DNA of 64,000 bases from Stropharia rugosoannulata (GCA_028532985.1 JANCIK010000003.1:816001-880000); one strand, 5' to 3'. Shown: positions 12,343 through 25,085, numbered from the stretch's first letter. Notes: generated by a model from the sequence alone, not told the origin. Made by a program: numbers and translations.

Positions 12343-15034
12343 ATGCCTTCTGGAGATTACACATCCTCCAATGCCGAGAGTGATTCACAATTGGATGTAA
12401 ACGTGCTGAAGGAAATAGCGAAGAAAGATCTTGTGGACGCATTAAACTCTGTTGGTCACTTTGCCACTTGAATGTCCTCTGAATTCATGGACTTCGGCTC
12501 CAGGTGAATGGCGCCAAAACACTAGTTTTGGATGCCTCTCTCGCAGGCCCACTTGGTCTTGTCACGGAGGTGTCATTGTTAAAGGTAAGCAACTAGAAAT
12601 CATCCGCTTTCTTCTTCATTCTTTAGTGAAATAACCTACAGCATCATGGTGTCGACAAAATGTTTTGGCTTGAATCTGGTCCACTAACGTCTTCAACAAC
12701 GAATATTGTGTATATCTGCAGACCACGGATCAGCTATGTTAAAATCATCGCTGGTTAGTTCTCATGTCAATATGCGATACCGTGCTTGACATGGCTCAAG
12801 ATCACATCAAAAGACACGCTAAGGAGTCTAGGAAGCATAATTATACGGTCTTACTAGTTCCACGGATATCGACCTTGGTTTCTCGAATATTAGAAGAAGA
12901 GGGTGTCCTGGGGGACGTCACAATTTCATCATTCAACCTGCAGTTTATACCCATTGCCGAAGATGTCATAAGTTTGGAACACGAGAACGCTTTACGCGAA
13001 TTATGGGTTGTGAGTGAGGATGTACGCCTATTTTAGCTAGCTTGTGACTCACTTTCCCTAGGATGGGGACGAGACCGTCATATTCGACTCAGTGCAGGCG
13101 CTGCTCTCGATAGAAAAGATGTATGGTTCTTTTCCACAGATCATAGGCAAGGGTGACTATGCTCAGGTAGGGCGTGCATTTACATATACAGTGGATTGGG
13201 AGTTGAGCATAATGAAACTATAGCGCCTGGCCACTCTTTTGACACGCCAGAGTTCGACAGCCACAAATAATACACACGATGGTACTCAAGGGAATTTCCC
13301 TCAATTCGATTCTTTAATTGTCCTGGACCGCCGTGTCGATATGATAACGCCATTATTAACCCAGTTAACATATGAAGGCCTCGTGGATGAACTAATCGGC
13401 ATTAAGAACTGTGAGTTTCTACACTCCTCGCACTGAATGCCCATAGATAAAATGGATTTGAAGCGCATGTTGAGCTTCCTTTGTCTATCTTGACACCGCC
13501 AACGGCCGGATCTTCGAATGCTTCGAACGCTACCTCTTCTACACCTCCAGGTCCCAATGCTGTCCCTGTAGTCTCGGTGAAGAAAGAAACCAAGAAAAAG
13601 CATCACTTGACAACAGCTACAGATCCCCTTTTTGCAGAATTGAGAGACGCCAATTTCTCGTCTGTGGGTAAAAAACTCAATAAAGTTGCAAGGCGGCTAG
13701 ATGAGAATTACAAGGTTTGTCTTTATGATAGCCCCAAATGTTCAAATTATTGATCCTTTTGTTTCATAAGACTAACCTTCAAACAAAATCGGTCGCCCAG
13801 TTGAGGGATTTCGTTGGAAAGCTTGGAGGCTTGCAAACAGAGCATCAGGCACTGCGGCTTCGTGAGCTAGCTCTGATATTTTTATATGCACTTATGAATG
13901 AGTTGGATAGATACCGCACTCTCCGAAATGATCGTACCCTTAACAAGAACTGAGATCTTCAATAAGTCTCTAGAAATCCAACAGAGTAATTGATGAATAC
14001 ATCTCCATGGGTTGTACTGATCGTTTTTCCTCCCCAGATTTGCTTGCATCATATGAGGTCACCGCCCAGTTGAATGCAATTGAAGATTTAATTGCTCAAG
14101 GAGCCGAGATGCAAATAGTCTTACGTCTTTTGTGCCTCGCCAGCTTGACTGGCGGAGGTGTCAAGGCCAAGAATCTGGAAAATATTAAGCGTGAGATTCT
14201 ACAAGTACGTTCGGCTTTCGCATCATGCAGTGCCAACTCCGTATTTACTTTCCCCAGGCTTACGGATACGAATACTTGCCGTTACTGCTGTCTTTAGCAG
14301 CTCCATCACTTGGTGTGTTGTTGCCGAATCCCCTGCCCCCTTCCACGCCGTCAGCTGTGGCTGGCGCAAAGTACCCTTTCACACAGCTTCGAAAGTCATT
14401 GCGCCTCCTTATCGACGACAATCCAGAAGCGCTAGAGGAGGTTGAGAACGACATTAGTTTCGTGTACTCGGGATATGCGCCCATCAGCATTCGACTTGTT
14501 CAATGCATAGCACAGAAAGGAGGTGTTATCAGCAATCCGGCCGAGAAAGAAAAGGCGACCAGCGATGCGCCCAACGCCGACCAGACAAAAATATCTATAG
14601 GGAAAGTTCAGGCACATCCTATTGTCGGGTGGAAAGGGTTTGAAGATGTTGTTTCTATAATTCCTGGGCAGACCGTAGAAATGGTACGGAAAGGGTCGGA
14701 CAAAAGGACTCAACTTCAATCGACAGGTGAATATTTCAGGCATTGTGTCTTGCTTGGTACTAACACCTTCCATGAATGAAAGGATTATCGGAGACGACAA
14801 CAGTAGTTTTCTTTTTGGGCGGATGCACGTATACCGAGATCGCTGCCCTTCGATGGGTAGGACGCCAGAACAAAGGTGAGTTATGCCAATTTCGTGTTGT
14901 CCGCGGGTATAAACTATGTACGTGCAGGTCGGCGCTTCTTGATCGCTACGACTGGTATTGTTAGCGGGGCGAGTATTATCGATGGTATCGCTGGGATCTC
15001 GCCCGCAGGCTCAAAAGGCGCATCCGCAAATTAG
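12343..15034 (+). CDS. VPS33: Vacuolar sorting protein VPS33 (Sec1/Munc18 family)
   Basis: VPS33 is the SM-family subunit of the HOPS and CORVET tethering complexes. It clasps SNARE bundles for fusion at endosomes and vacuoles. The gene has many short introns and encodes roughly 680 residues. SM signatures appear in order: [83 protein letters not shown] and, at the C-terminus, [17 protein letters not shown] followed by [13 protein letters not shown]. The start ATG at 12343 opens a short acidic exon (MPSGDYTSS...) that splices into the exon at 12504. It lies downstream of NTE1 on the same strand with its own promoter gap. Confidence 0.93.
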
Positions 15035-15849
15035 CCAGAAAGCACACGACCCTATAGGTTTTTAGAACAATTTCACAAGCAGCTTAACAGGAGCACATGG
15101 GTTGAGTGAACTATAGATGGATCACAGTTCAAATAACAACGTTCCTTGATCGAGTTACGCGACGCGTTTGTTTATTTGCCTATCCGCTCCGTTAGATTGT
15201 GGTACCCCCGCCACCCTCGGAACGAGGTATTGTCAGGGGGGGCAATGCCATGCCGAGTAGTGCAGTGACACCTGCGAATCGCATGCAGAAGTGGGATCCT
15301 GGGTCAATCATACATGCTATTTTCTGATGAAAGCGACCGGCTTGAAATTGGCCGTGTACGTGGTCAGGAGCGCTCGTCGCTCTGGACCGGGTGACTTGCA
15401 ATGACTAAGACAATCACCCCTGCCACTCCGCACGAAGGATCAGTGGGCATGTTGGCCAGCATAGCGGCGAGCCCGAAGAGCTGGCAAGGACGGCTGTTGT
15501 TTAGATGAATCGTTGGAGAGAATTTACTTACCGTTGTGGGGCCAGACAACTCGGCAGATAGCGAGATGCGCGGGGTGGCCGGGGTCCTTTGTAAACGATC
15601 GAAGTCCTGTCATTTGAATGCCCTCGTTATAAGTGCCGTCTAACCTGAACCAAAATGCATCGCTGAACCTTTTTCCTGCGCCCACATTTCCTTCTTTCCG
15701 CCCACAAGTATGTTCCCCTTCCCTCTTCTTTATTCCTTTTATTCTGATTTTCGTATAGGTTGCCACCTTATCAGTGCCTACAGTCCGACGCGTCTCACTC
15801 ATTTTCCATTCCCCACTTCATCCGAGTATAATCCCTGCTTCTGTACGAT
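15035..15849. other. Intergenic region; 5' leader of the HMG-like gene, possibly with a leader intron
   Basis: About 815 bp with no convincing gene. The last 150 bp are pyrimidine-rich. A plausible 5'UTR intron runs from GTATGT near 15709 to TATAG near 15759, before the ATG at 15850. The short opposite-strand frames here show no domain. Confidence 0.4.
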
Positions 15850-16244
15850 ATGGCACCCAAAACGGCGACGAACAAGGCTGCTGCTGCTGCTGCTGAAAAG
15901 CCGGCCAAGAAGTGTATGTTATTTTTATCGCAGTCAACCACAGTCTCTGAGCAGTTCCTGTAGCCAAGTCCACCGGGGCAGGAGGCGCCAAAAAGAAGTT
16001 GTCTGCGTTCAATAGGTTCATGGTGCGCCTTGTGATCCCCCCATCATGAATGAAGCTCACAGATACCCTCAGCAAAATGAGATGGCTCGCCTCAAGGAGT
16101 CCGAGCCCGATATGCCCCATAAAGATAGGTGCGTGCAACTTGCCCCGTTTGACAGGCAATGGGTGTTGACCTGCGGTTTATTGTAGGTTCAAGCTCGCCA
16201 CGACGAACTGGAAGACGTCAAAAGAGAATCCCAAGGCTGCCTAA
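15850..16244 (+). CDS. Small HMG-box/YABBY-like nuclear protein
   Basis: Four tiny exons (15850-15913, 15964-16022, 16073-16128, 16187-16244) splice in frame to 78 residues. The N-terminus is MAPKTATNK, a run of six alanines encoded by a GCT repeat, then a lysine-rich stretch. The rest matches the fungal YABBY/HMG-like pattern: LSAFNRFMQNEMARLKE, MPHKDRFKLATTNWKTS, KENPK. Proteins of this type are small, basic and presumed to bind DNA or chromatin. The precise role is unknown. All splice junctions keep frame, which makes the model reliable despite the size. The gene was too fragmented to appear as a single open frame. Confidence 0.82.
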
Positions 16245-16713
16245 GTAACAGTCATTATGTATTTTCGTCGATCCGGCTGCGTGCGTTCCACTTTCGCCAT
16301 CTTCACAGTTCGTTATTTTACTTTGTCGCGTTACTGGGCTTGGGTGTCGTTTTGCTGTTGTTTTGTCCCCCTCGTTGTGGGTTGCTGTCGTAGTGTTCGC
16401 ATTTTTATTACATATATACGTACGATACATACATAGTATTGAATTTTTGCCGTTAGGCCGACGAGATAAGACAGTTGCCAAAGGTTGCCAGCTGGCAGGA
16501 AGCGAAAGGCAGGATGCCAAACATGTGGTGCGGGGTACACTTGGAATGATCCTGATCTGATCTCGTGCCTCATGCGTCACTGCCTGGCGGCATACCGCCC
16601 GCAGAACGCAAGAGCCATCCTCTCTCGGTCACTTGGGTATGTGAATCAGTCTTATCGGTTTCATTCTCTCTATATCTTCAACATCTCTGTGTGCTGCTCG
16701 ACGCCATCTGGAC
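16245..16713. other. Intergenic region between the HMG-like and F-box genes
   Basis: About 470 bp that should hold the 3' UTR and the next promoter. The opposite-strand open frames here (16218-16580) show no recognisable domain. Confidence 0.5.
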
Positions 16714-19700
16714 ATGAGGTCTCCGCATGACATCGATAACGAAGAGCAGCTCTTCGAGTTCGACTCGTTCGAGGAATATCCCATCGCCACTTCCTCGACC
16801 ATTGGTTCTCGTCCCATTTCTACCGTAGCGCTTCCGAGGCCCATGTTCTCTCTTGATCGATCCCCCACATCCACAGAGTCTGGCGTATCGGGCTCTGTCA
16901 GCGCGCCGGGGAAGGGGAAAGAACGGACACCCACGAAGCCAGTGCCTATCAGAGCACCACTGGCAATACACGATCTTTTCGACTTCTCTCCCGACGGTAT
17001 AAGCCCGAGTCTCCACCAGAGGGATGGCAGCGCTTCTTCTATGACCTTCAGCCCAATATCATCGACTTCATCGTTCGGACTTGGGCACGCATTCCGGTTA
17101 GGTAGCTTGTCTATCGATAGTATGGAGGGTATGGAATCGCCCGCAAGCGACTTTTCATCGATTATGGAGCCATCATCGGCCAAAGGCAAGGGCAGGGAGT
17201 CAGCGCCCGTACTCCCTCCCCTTACATTCTCTGCCATTCAACTGGACTGCACCCAAGTCCCGTCTTCATCTGCTGGACCGTCGTCATGCGGGGCACTGTT
17301 CAGACCCCCAATAATAGCAGTGAACTTGCCTTTATCTCTACCCGCCTCCAGCGGAGGAATCAATGCAGAGCATTCATCGCACATCCCTCCATCAAACTCC
17401 ATTTCGTCTGCGATATATTCACAACCTGTTTCACGCCCACATGTAACGCGCAGCCAATCGCTCTCTATTGTATCTCAAGTTTTATCTCAGACTCCTATGC
17501 TTGACTTTGTAACATCACTCAACCCACAGGTGTCTTACGGCCTTTCTAATACGCCTAGCAATATTTCTCGACAACTTCTTGACAAGGAGAAACCTCACCT
17601 AGACCCCATAACTTCTCATCTATCCGAAACAAGAACGGAACTTATAAGCTTGCTGACTGAACCCAGGATATATCCACCTGCTTGGTACACAGTGTCGACA
17701 CCGCTCGCAGCGAGCCCTAGAGTCGTCGCTCATACGGCAACCTCTGCCCACGCTATTGGAACATTGAAAGGCAAGCCACGATCGAAATCATCCCCTTATC
17801 CGGTCTCTGCGTTAGATTATGTGCCGATTACTACGTCTGACATATTCCAGCCGATTCCAATCGTGGTAATCAACTACTTCGACCGCATTCTTCCGAAGGA
17901 GCTCCGTTTGCGCATTTTGACGGCTCTAGTTGAAATACACGAGCAAGAACATGTACGCTTTGTTGCGGATGGGCGACTCACGATGGCCAAGGCGACGTCT
18001 TCCAAGGGTCGATGGGTTGGCAGGGACAAGGGAATTAGAGAACTGTTCAAATTGAGCAGAGTACGTCTGAACGTCATGAGAATCAGCAACATGCGATAAC
18101 CTAACATGCCTTGTAGGTCTCAAGGAGGTGGCGATCCCTCGTCTTTGACGGCGAACTGTGGAAGAGCCTTGATCTGCATTCGTTCTCAGGAATACCTGCA
18201 GCCCTCCTCACTAAGTTGGCGAATACAGCTGGATCATTTGTCCAAAGCCTGAACTTTGCTGGCCATGTTCAATTGCTTCCTGATACGCTGTCCGATATCA
18301 CCAATCATATTTGCCTTGCGATCCCAGATGACTCTCTCTCATGCACCCAGTTAACGAGCATCAATTTCCAGGGGTGCACATATCTGACAACACGGTCTAT
18401 TCATCAATTATTGGTTCGCTCCAAGTCCCTCGAGACCCTATGTCTGAAGGGCCTCGCCACAGTGACTAACACGACATGCGATATTATCGCCAACCATATT
18501 CCTAACTTAATTTCTCTCAATCTCAGTCGATGCCCCAACATCGACGGCTATGGGATCGCAGCCTTGACTAATTCTGCGGTGACCCGCAAGAAGCATATGC
18601 CAATGAAAGAATTGCGTTTATCAGGGCTCAAGTATGTGTCAGGCTCCATGATGAAGAGGTTAGGTCAGGCCATGCCTTACCTGGAAGTGCTAGACCTCAG
18701 TTATGCCCGTGATTTGCGCAATTCTGCATTAGAGGCCTATGTGGCTTGTGATGTCCTTAGTGATGGCCCAGTTCCGCTGCAAACAACAGTGGTTACGTCT
18801 CGCGACCTTGGACGCGATTCTAATGAGTCGGGCAAATTCAGGAGACGCGTCACGAAACTGCGGCATCTCATCCTATCATACTGTATCCTGCTCACCGACG
18901 ATGCGTGCTCTAACCTGGCTCATTCAGTTCCAGCCCTCGAATTTTTAGAAATAGCTGGAGTGGGGGCCGAGCTTAAGGATGCAGGCCTCATCCGACTTCT
19001 GTCTACAACGCCTAATATTCGCCGTTTAGACCTCGAAGATGCATTAGATATAACTGACGCCCTCATCTCTTGTCTAACACCTCCTGTTATATCGGCATCA
19101 AGCTCAAAGCCCAGTATTGAAACAACTAAGTTACCCGGACATGCTCTTGAGTTTCTTAATATCTCCTACGCCTTTAATATCAGCGAAGACGCGCTCATTT
19201 ATCTCATGAGGACTTGTCCGCGGCTTACCTGTCTCGAGGCAGACAACACACGCTTGGGACCGGAATCCTTGCGCGAATTCGTCAAGCTCAGCCGTGAGCG
19301 CAAACAACTAAATGCGAGAATCGTCGCCGTTGACTGTCGCGGGATTAGCGAAAGCGTCGTCAAGGAGGTCGCATCTCAGACCCGACCTCGGCTTGGCTGG
19401 CGCGCGTTCGGCGCGCGCAAGCTCATGTACCTCGATGCGCGAGATGACAATGACGAAGAGCTCAAGATCGGCCAGGACGAATGTGACGAAGACCGTATAG
19501 TGCTAAAGACGTTCTATTCCTGGCAGACGGTCAACGCCGTGCTGGCGCTGAAGGAGAAGCGGCGCAGGCTGGTCACACGACGCACGGCTAGCGACCCTCT
19601 AATGGACGGGGGCGCGGAGCAAGAGAGGGCCCCGTTGAGCCGCTCTGCGAGGTGGTGGTCTCCCAGCGGCAGGCGGGCTGCTTTGGGCGTGAATCGGGGA

Positions 19701-19754
19701 CGAAATTCGCCAATCCTTCCTGATTTGAACAATGACGGGTGCCGGGCAATGTGA
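16714..19754 (+). CDS. F-box and leucine-rich-repeat protein (AMN1-like)
   Basis: Two exons (16714-18060 and 18117-19754) give 994 residues. The first ~370 residues are serine- and proline-rich and probably disordered. An F-box-like motif spans the intron: IPIVVINYFDRILPKELRLRIL and then LSRVSRRWRSLVFDGELWKS. At least ten leucine-rich repeats of the cysteine-containing/AMN1 type follow, for example LNLSRCPNIDGYGIAAL, LDLSYARDLRNSAL and LDLEDALDITDALI. The C-terminus is basic. By family, such proteins are substrate adaptors of SCF ubiquitin ligases: the F-box binds Skp1 and the repeats bind the target. The target cannot be told from sequence. Confidence 0.88.
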
Positions 19755-20230
19755 CGGCTCATCCACTCATTTTAAAGGACTTGCCAACAAATCTCGATCA
19801 CCATGTACGACAATCAACAAACAATCAACCATAACGACTCTTTCTCTCTATTCGAGTCTTGCACTGTACTATTTTCTCTGTACTTTTGTCCTCCATATCA
19901 TATTTTGATCTTCGATATTTATCTGTTGTATACTTTACACGATTTTTCCCTCTACTATAGTAACGACTGAACTGTATATTTTGACAAACTTTACGTTGTA
20001 ACATCATCAATCTTTTTTTCTTTCGGATTCCACTGTTTCTTTCGTTCTTGTTTCTCGACAGATTTGGAGAAGAACTAACTGCTGTATTATTATTCAGGCT
20101 CGGATCTTCTTTTCTTTACGTGTAGATGATAGATGTCGTGTAACCGCTTAGCGGGAAATGGATATGACCTATGTAAACCCAGTCTCGCCCGTCATGTATA
20201 TAAATCAAATCCAAGTATATTGTCAACTGA
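19755..20230. other. Convergent intergenic region (two 3' UTRs)
   Basis: About 475 AT-rich bp between the stops of the F-box gene (+) and the C1D gene (-). No gene is visible. It should contain both polyadenylation regions. Confidence 0.5.
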
Positions 20231-21291
20231 TTACTTTTTGCTCTTTTTCTTGGTCTTCTTACTACTGGATTTTGATTTTTCTGTGCCAGTGGCTGGTGTT
20301 GATGAACTAGATCGTGAACTCCCAGTTGACTGTGGTATAGTTGGCGGAGGTTGACTGGAAGGAATTTCGTGCTTGATCGTAGCTGAAGAAACAGGCTCCT
20401 CATTCTGGCCTATGAAAACACTCAGTAAAGCATTCAATAATACGATGCAATGTGAACTGACCAGTGAATACGTCGATTGCTCGTCGGCGCTTGGTCCGGG
20501 TCGACGGCGCATTCTCCGCGGCAGATGCCACTTCTTTGCCTTTGCGTTTGGAAACAGACGGCGAATCTGCATCTACCTCCATTTTTACTGTATCGGCATC
20601 GTCGAAGACTTCCAGTACATCGTCCGGACTGCCTTCCGCGTCTTCGTGCTTCATTACTTTCTCGTACTCGGCACGTTCCTTCATTTTTTGGGTTATTTTT
20701 GCAGGAGCAAGCGGTGTGCTGGGTCCACTGGTGCTTGAGGTTTCCTCTTGCATTTCTTCAGCGGCGGTCTTCTTCCACTGCGCTTGCGCGATGGCATGCT
20801 TGATGAAGCGGCCCGCGGCGGCTTTGTCTATCTCTGCGCGTTCTGCGAGCAGTGTTAGATATGAGAGAGGCAAGATGATGGATGCATATGCTCACTCGTT
20901 GGAGGGTTCTCGGCATTGGAGATTTTCTCAAAGTATTGCCTGATTCTATCCTATATAAAAGATTAGTATCAAACGATCGATGCAGTAAGCGATGTGCATA
21001 CAAGTTCTGGTACGACAGGATGAGTCCTAGGGTCAATCCCACGCGCTTTTAGGAAGACTAGAAAGGATAAGTCGACAGCGAATATTACCATAAGAAGCAC
21101 GCACTGAAGATGAGGTCGTAGATAATGTATGGCAGTACAGTTTGGAGCTTTGCCTGCTGCAGGGGTTCCAAGTCGACAAGAGTTTCTGGAAGAGTCTCCG
21201 CAAAGAGGGGCTCCAGGAGCGCCTCGAGATCATCGAAGGAGGACGAGAGGGCAGCGAGTTTGGCCCTAACTTTTGCAGTGTCGGTGGCCAT
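20231..21291 (-). CDS. LRP1: C1D/LRP1 (Rrp47) family nuclear exosome cofactor
   Basis: Proteins of this Sas10/Utp3/C1D family bind the nuclear exosome nuclease Rrp6 and help process rRNA, snRNA and snoRNA. The roughly 265-residue spliced product starts at the ATG at 21291 (MATDTAKVRAKLAAL...). The N-terminal helical domain shows LEPLQQAKLQTVLPYIIYDL, then FLKARGIDPRTHPVVPELDRI and RIRQYFEKISNAE across introns, as in C1D. A linker (AAAGRFIKHAIAQAQWKK) and acidic stretch follow. The C-terminus is strongly basic (KSSSKKTKKKSKK), typical of RNA-binding tails. It is divergent from SF3B5, with only 97 bp between the starts. Confidence 0.88.
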
Positions 21292-21388
21292 GTGGGCGTC
21301 TGGCGAAAAGCGTGTATTTCCTAAAATGGAACATGTCTGAATGAAGAAATTCAACGGACCGCCTGAACAACGGTAAACTCTCTTGAAC
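21292..21388. promoter_or_regulatory. Very compact divergent promoter shared by C1D/LRP1 and SF3B5
   Basis: Only 97 bp separate the two proposed start codons of divergent genes for nuclear RNA-processing factors. It must hold most or all of both core promoters and leaders. I see no TATA box. Confidence 0.5.
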
Positions 21389-21947
21389 ATGGTCCGCCAT
21401 CTCCTTACAAACATTGCACGCATATGCTGATCATTTCCATGCTCATTTCCAGTCGTCAGAGCTCAGATACACTGCCAACACGCAGCTAGAGCACTGTGAG
21501 TCGTCTTGGCTACTGTATATTGGATTTATTGTGCAGTTGTACTGATAGCAGCGTTGCAGTGCATGCACGGTACACGGGCACTGGTGAGTTTCTGCCCGCT
21601 CTCTGATGCATACCTCTGTCAAGGTGACTGACACAATTTACCTCAGGTCATGCCGACATATCCAAGTAGTAAGTTATTCGTATCTACCAGCGGCGCTTAT
21701 TCTAAGATAGTACGGCTCCGCAGCGAGTGGCTGGCCCACCAACACCGCGACACGCTCTCGTCGATTGTGGGGCACCCTACTCTGACCTCGTACCTGGCCA
21801 TTGCTGATGGGGAGTCGATTGGACGGGTGAAATTTGAGATGACCGAGGTGAGTCAGCGACGGAGGGCTGTTGACGGGCACTGACAGGCTCTGGATATAGC
21901 GAATGCTGCAGCCGTGTGGGCCGCCGCCGAAGAAGGATGACGACTAG
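21389..21947 (+). CDS. SF3B5: Splicing factor 3B subunit 5 (SF3b10/Ysf3)
   Basis: SF3B5 is the smallest subunit of the SF3b complex of U2 snRNP, which holds the branch-point duplex. Exons 21453-21495, 21560-21583, 21647-21668, 21724-21847 and 21900-21947 splice in perfect frame and give the full family sequence: LRYTANTQLEHL, ARYTGTGHADISKYEWL, HQHRDTLSSIVGH, FEMTERMLQPCGPPPKK. There is no in-frame ATG in the 21453 exon. The start is therefore placed in a 3-nt exon, ATG at 21389-21391, joined at a GTCCGC donor. That gives 87 residues against about 86 in animals. The body is certain; the initiator exon is inferred and needs transcript support. Confidence 0.85.
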
Positions 21948-22167
21948 TAGAGACAGTAGCTGTATTGGTAGTGTAGACAGACGCGGGCCGGGGAGAAAGG
22001 GGAGGCCTAAACAGGAAGAAGGTGAATCGCGTAGATGTGGTAATATACGAATAAACATACCTCGGTCTCTCACGCATCTCAGTCTTTTACTACATTGTCC
22101 CCCGTGGCCAAATACAAAGCACGGCCCTGGCCTCCTTCAGTATCTCCCGCGCTCTTTTAAATCAGCC

Positions 22168-25085
22168 ATGGCGACCAGCCCGGTGGCTCGCCCTCAGTCT
22201 CACCACTCCAGCATCTATCTCTTTCCCGACGACGACAGCACCCCCGTTCAGCAGTCCTTTGCCACTCCTCCCGAGCTTCACCCGCCCGTCCGCAGCCACT
22301 ACCGCCCCTTCTCCACCCTTCACTCTGACCCACCATACGTCGACACGCACACATTGCCAGCCCCAAAGCCGTCCAGGCTGAAACGCGCCTCGTCTGTCGG
22401 CGCAATGCAAGCGCTAAGCAACATGGGCATAAGCCTTTCGGGCAAAGATAAAAGCAGCAAGGCCCGCAAAGACTCCACCCCTTCGTCCCTCTCCAAAGCC
22501 TCCGCCCCCAAGATGCCGGTCTCCCTCAAGTTCAAGTCCAGGAGGAGCCCAGGCCAGGACGACCCGGAGCCCTCGGCATCGTCCCCCTCGGTCATCTCCC
22601 GCCCCTCCCCGACTGCCTTGCAGATGAAGAAAAAGCGCTCCATGGCGTCTCTCTTTTCCTCCTCTGAGGCCCTGGTCGAATCAGGCAATGGCGAGCCCAT
22701 TCCGGGGCAGCGCCGATCGCCCCTTGGAGGTGCCCATCATGTGAGCACCCCGCCTCCTTCCTCTTTGGACCACAAGGCTGCGACTGGACACAAGTCTGTC
22801 GCATTTAAAGAGAGCGCCAGCGATCCCGACCTATCCAACATCTTCTTACCCAAAGACATCTGGTCAAGGCGTAATAACATGATTTTGCACCCCTACCACG
22901 ACCGAGTACCGTACATGCAGGCATATAATCCTATCCTACTCGACAAGTAAGTGTATTTGGGTACATATATGCTCCTTGTTCGCTCATCTCTTTCACAGCG
23001 ACTATCATACAGACATACTATTGCGACACCTCAGTGAAGGACGCCCCTCATTCCACGACTTCGGCAAAAAGCCTCCTGGTACTATATTGGACCTAGGCTG
23101 TGGCCAGGGCCATTGGGTCTTATATGCTGCCAGTGTCTGGAAGAGCAGCCAGATCACCGGCATCGATATTGTTGACATTACCCTCCCTGCGTTCGAGACT
23201 ACAGAAAATTTAGTCTTCAAACAAGCCAATTTGTACGTTGCTTAGCTACATATAACTGTTGTCTGCAATGCTAACTTACCCTTCAGTCTAGACAAGCGAC
23301 TGCCTTTCCCCACCAAATCATTTGACTTCGTGCGGATGGCTAACCTGGCTCTTTGCATTCCCAAAGACAGCTGGGAACAGCTTCTGGTCGAGGTTTATCG
23401 CGTATTGGCTCCAGGTGGCCGGCTGGAAATTATTGACGACCAGCTACACTTCCCGTTGGCCAAGCTGCCAGCCCCTGACCCAGTCCGCAAAACAGAACCC
23501 CCCTCGTCGTTCGACATGGGCGAGGATGACGAGAGAGAGATGCTCGACGGCGAGACACTCCACGGTCATGAGTCAGCGGAGACAGACTCGACCCTTGTTA
23601 GTGATAACTCGCGTCCATCGTCTTTTGACGGGTCGGATCACCCCCAGTTGACGGAATCGCCTACTGTGCGTCCTTTCGATGCGCAGCTGTCAGATTTTGC
23701 CCCTCCCATCCCACCGAAGTCCTTCCAAAAATATGCAGCGCCAGTCCGGGTATATGCCTCGCAAGCGCGTCGCCTCGCTCTTCAAACACAGACGCAGAAC
23801 GCCCGCGACTTGGAGAAAATATTCCGAATCATGCTGCGCCGTCAATTCTGCATTTCCTACCGGCCTGCAGACCGCATCGTAAGGCATCTGCAAAACATCT
23901 TCGGCGAAGACGCGGCTGGCAAGAAATTTAGTTTCCATGTAAAGCTTGCCCCTGCAGATTCGCCAATCGGACCATTGGCAAAGCAGGACAAGGAAGACAT
24001 TAGCTCTATCAAGAAGCTGACTTATTCTATGGATAGTGGCAAAAAGCCTTGGATGGGAAGCGAATTTAAAGAGAAGCAAAGGAGGAAAAAGGAGGAAAAG
24101 GACTCTAAAAAGGCAGAGTTGGCAGCGGCTGAGGCCGAGGTCACAAGCAGGAGCTCGACTGAACACTCCAGCTTCGATGGCTCTTTGTTCATGTCTGCTA
24201 CATCTCCTGTGCCTGTTTCCATGAACGCCAAGGCTGCAGCGCGATTGGGTTTGACCGTCCCGACCACACCCACCAGCCCTTCCGAAGTTCAGGAAGTGCC
24301 ATGGCCAGGGACAACGCCCACATCTGATGCAGTGACCCCAACGGCTATGCGCAATCGTCGGAACTCGTTCAATATGACACCACCGGTCACCGCGTCGTTT
24401 ACTGCTCCTCCATCTGCCCCTGCACCTCCTGCCATCAACTCGAAAGCAGCTGAGCGCCTGGGTATAACATGGTCAAGCGACGGTAGCCCTATGAATATCG
24501 AGAAGCTGAAGAACATGCGGAAGCAAATGCCGGCGTTAGAACAATCTCCTGGTTTGCTCGTATGGCCGTCCACGTACATCCCGATGGGACCCAGTGAACT
24601 TGAAATGCATGCTTGTAAGAATGTGCACACATTACTAGGTTGCCGAGCTGCGCTGTCCGATTTTGTTGCTATGCAGACCGACGAGACAGGAAAACGGATG
24701 GTGAGCGAGGCGGAGTTTGATGATATCTTATGGGATTATGAATGGTATGCTACTTATCCTGTGTTGTTTCTGTTGAACACTGATGAACATTTCTCTTAGC
24801 TTCCGTCGGGCCCGCCTCAACTGGCCATCCGATATATCAGACCCATATGATGATGATACTATCAACACGTCGGGGCAAGACGCCATCCCTATCAAGCAAT
24901 TAAAGTTGACGGGATCAGCACCTACAACTCCAACAGTGGAAACCTCTGATTCGTTCAATGGTCAATATCGCCGTGACGACCTGACCCACGTCCGCACCAT
25001 ACGTGTATTCCACGCAGTCAAAGCAGACGGGTTCCTACTGGGAATGTTCCGGTCAAGGTCTGCCACTACACCTGGACTACCTTGA
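22168..25085 (+). CDS. Large SAM-dependent methyltransferase (methyltransferase type 11-like)
   Basis: Four exons (22168-22946, 22999-23232, 23287-24744, 24800-25085) give 918 residues. The start has an ideal context (GCCATGG). After ~245 serine/proline-rich residues the class I fold begins: HPYHDRVPYMQAYNP, SAM-binding motif I ILDLGCGQGHW, the acidic loop TGIDIVD, FDFVRMANLALCIP and EVYRVLAPGGRLEIIDD. A disordered insert of roughly 100 residues follows, then the C-terminal region with a lysine-rich helix (FKEKQRRKKEEKDSKK) and low-complexity linkers. The fold class is clear. The substrate is not, and nothing in the neighbours points to one. Confidence 0.85.

Noticed and set aside
15192..15802. 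Minus-strand frames before the HMG-like gene
   Set aside because: Short, overlapping, without domains, and inside the expected promoter and leader.
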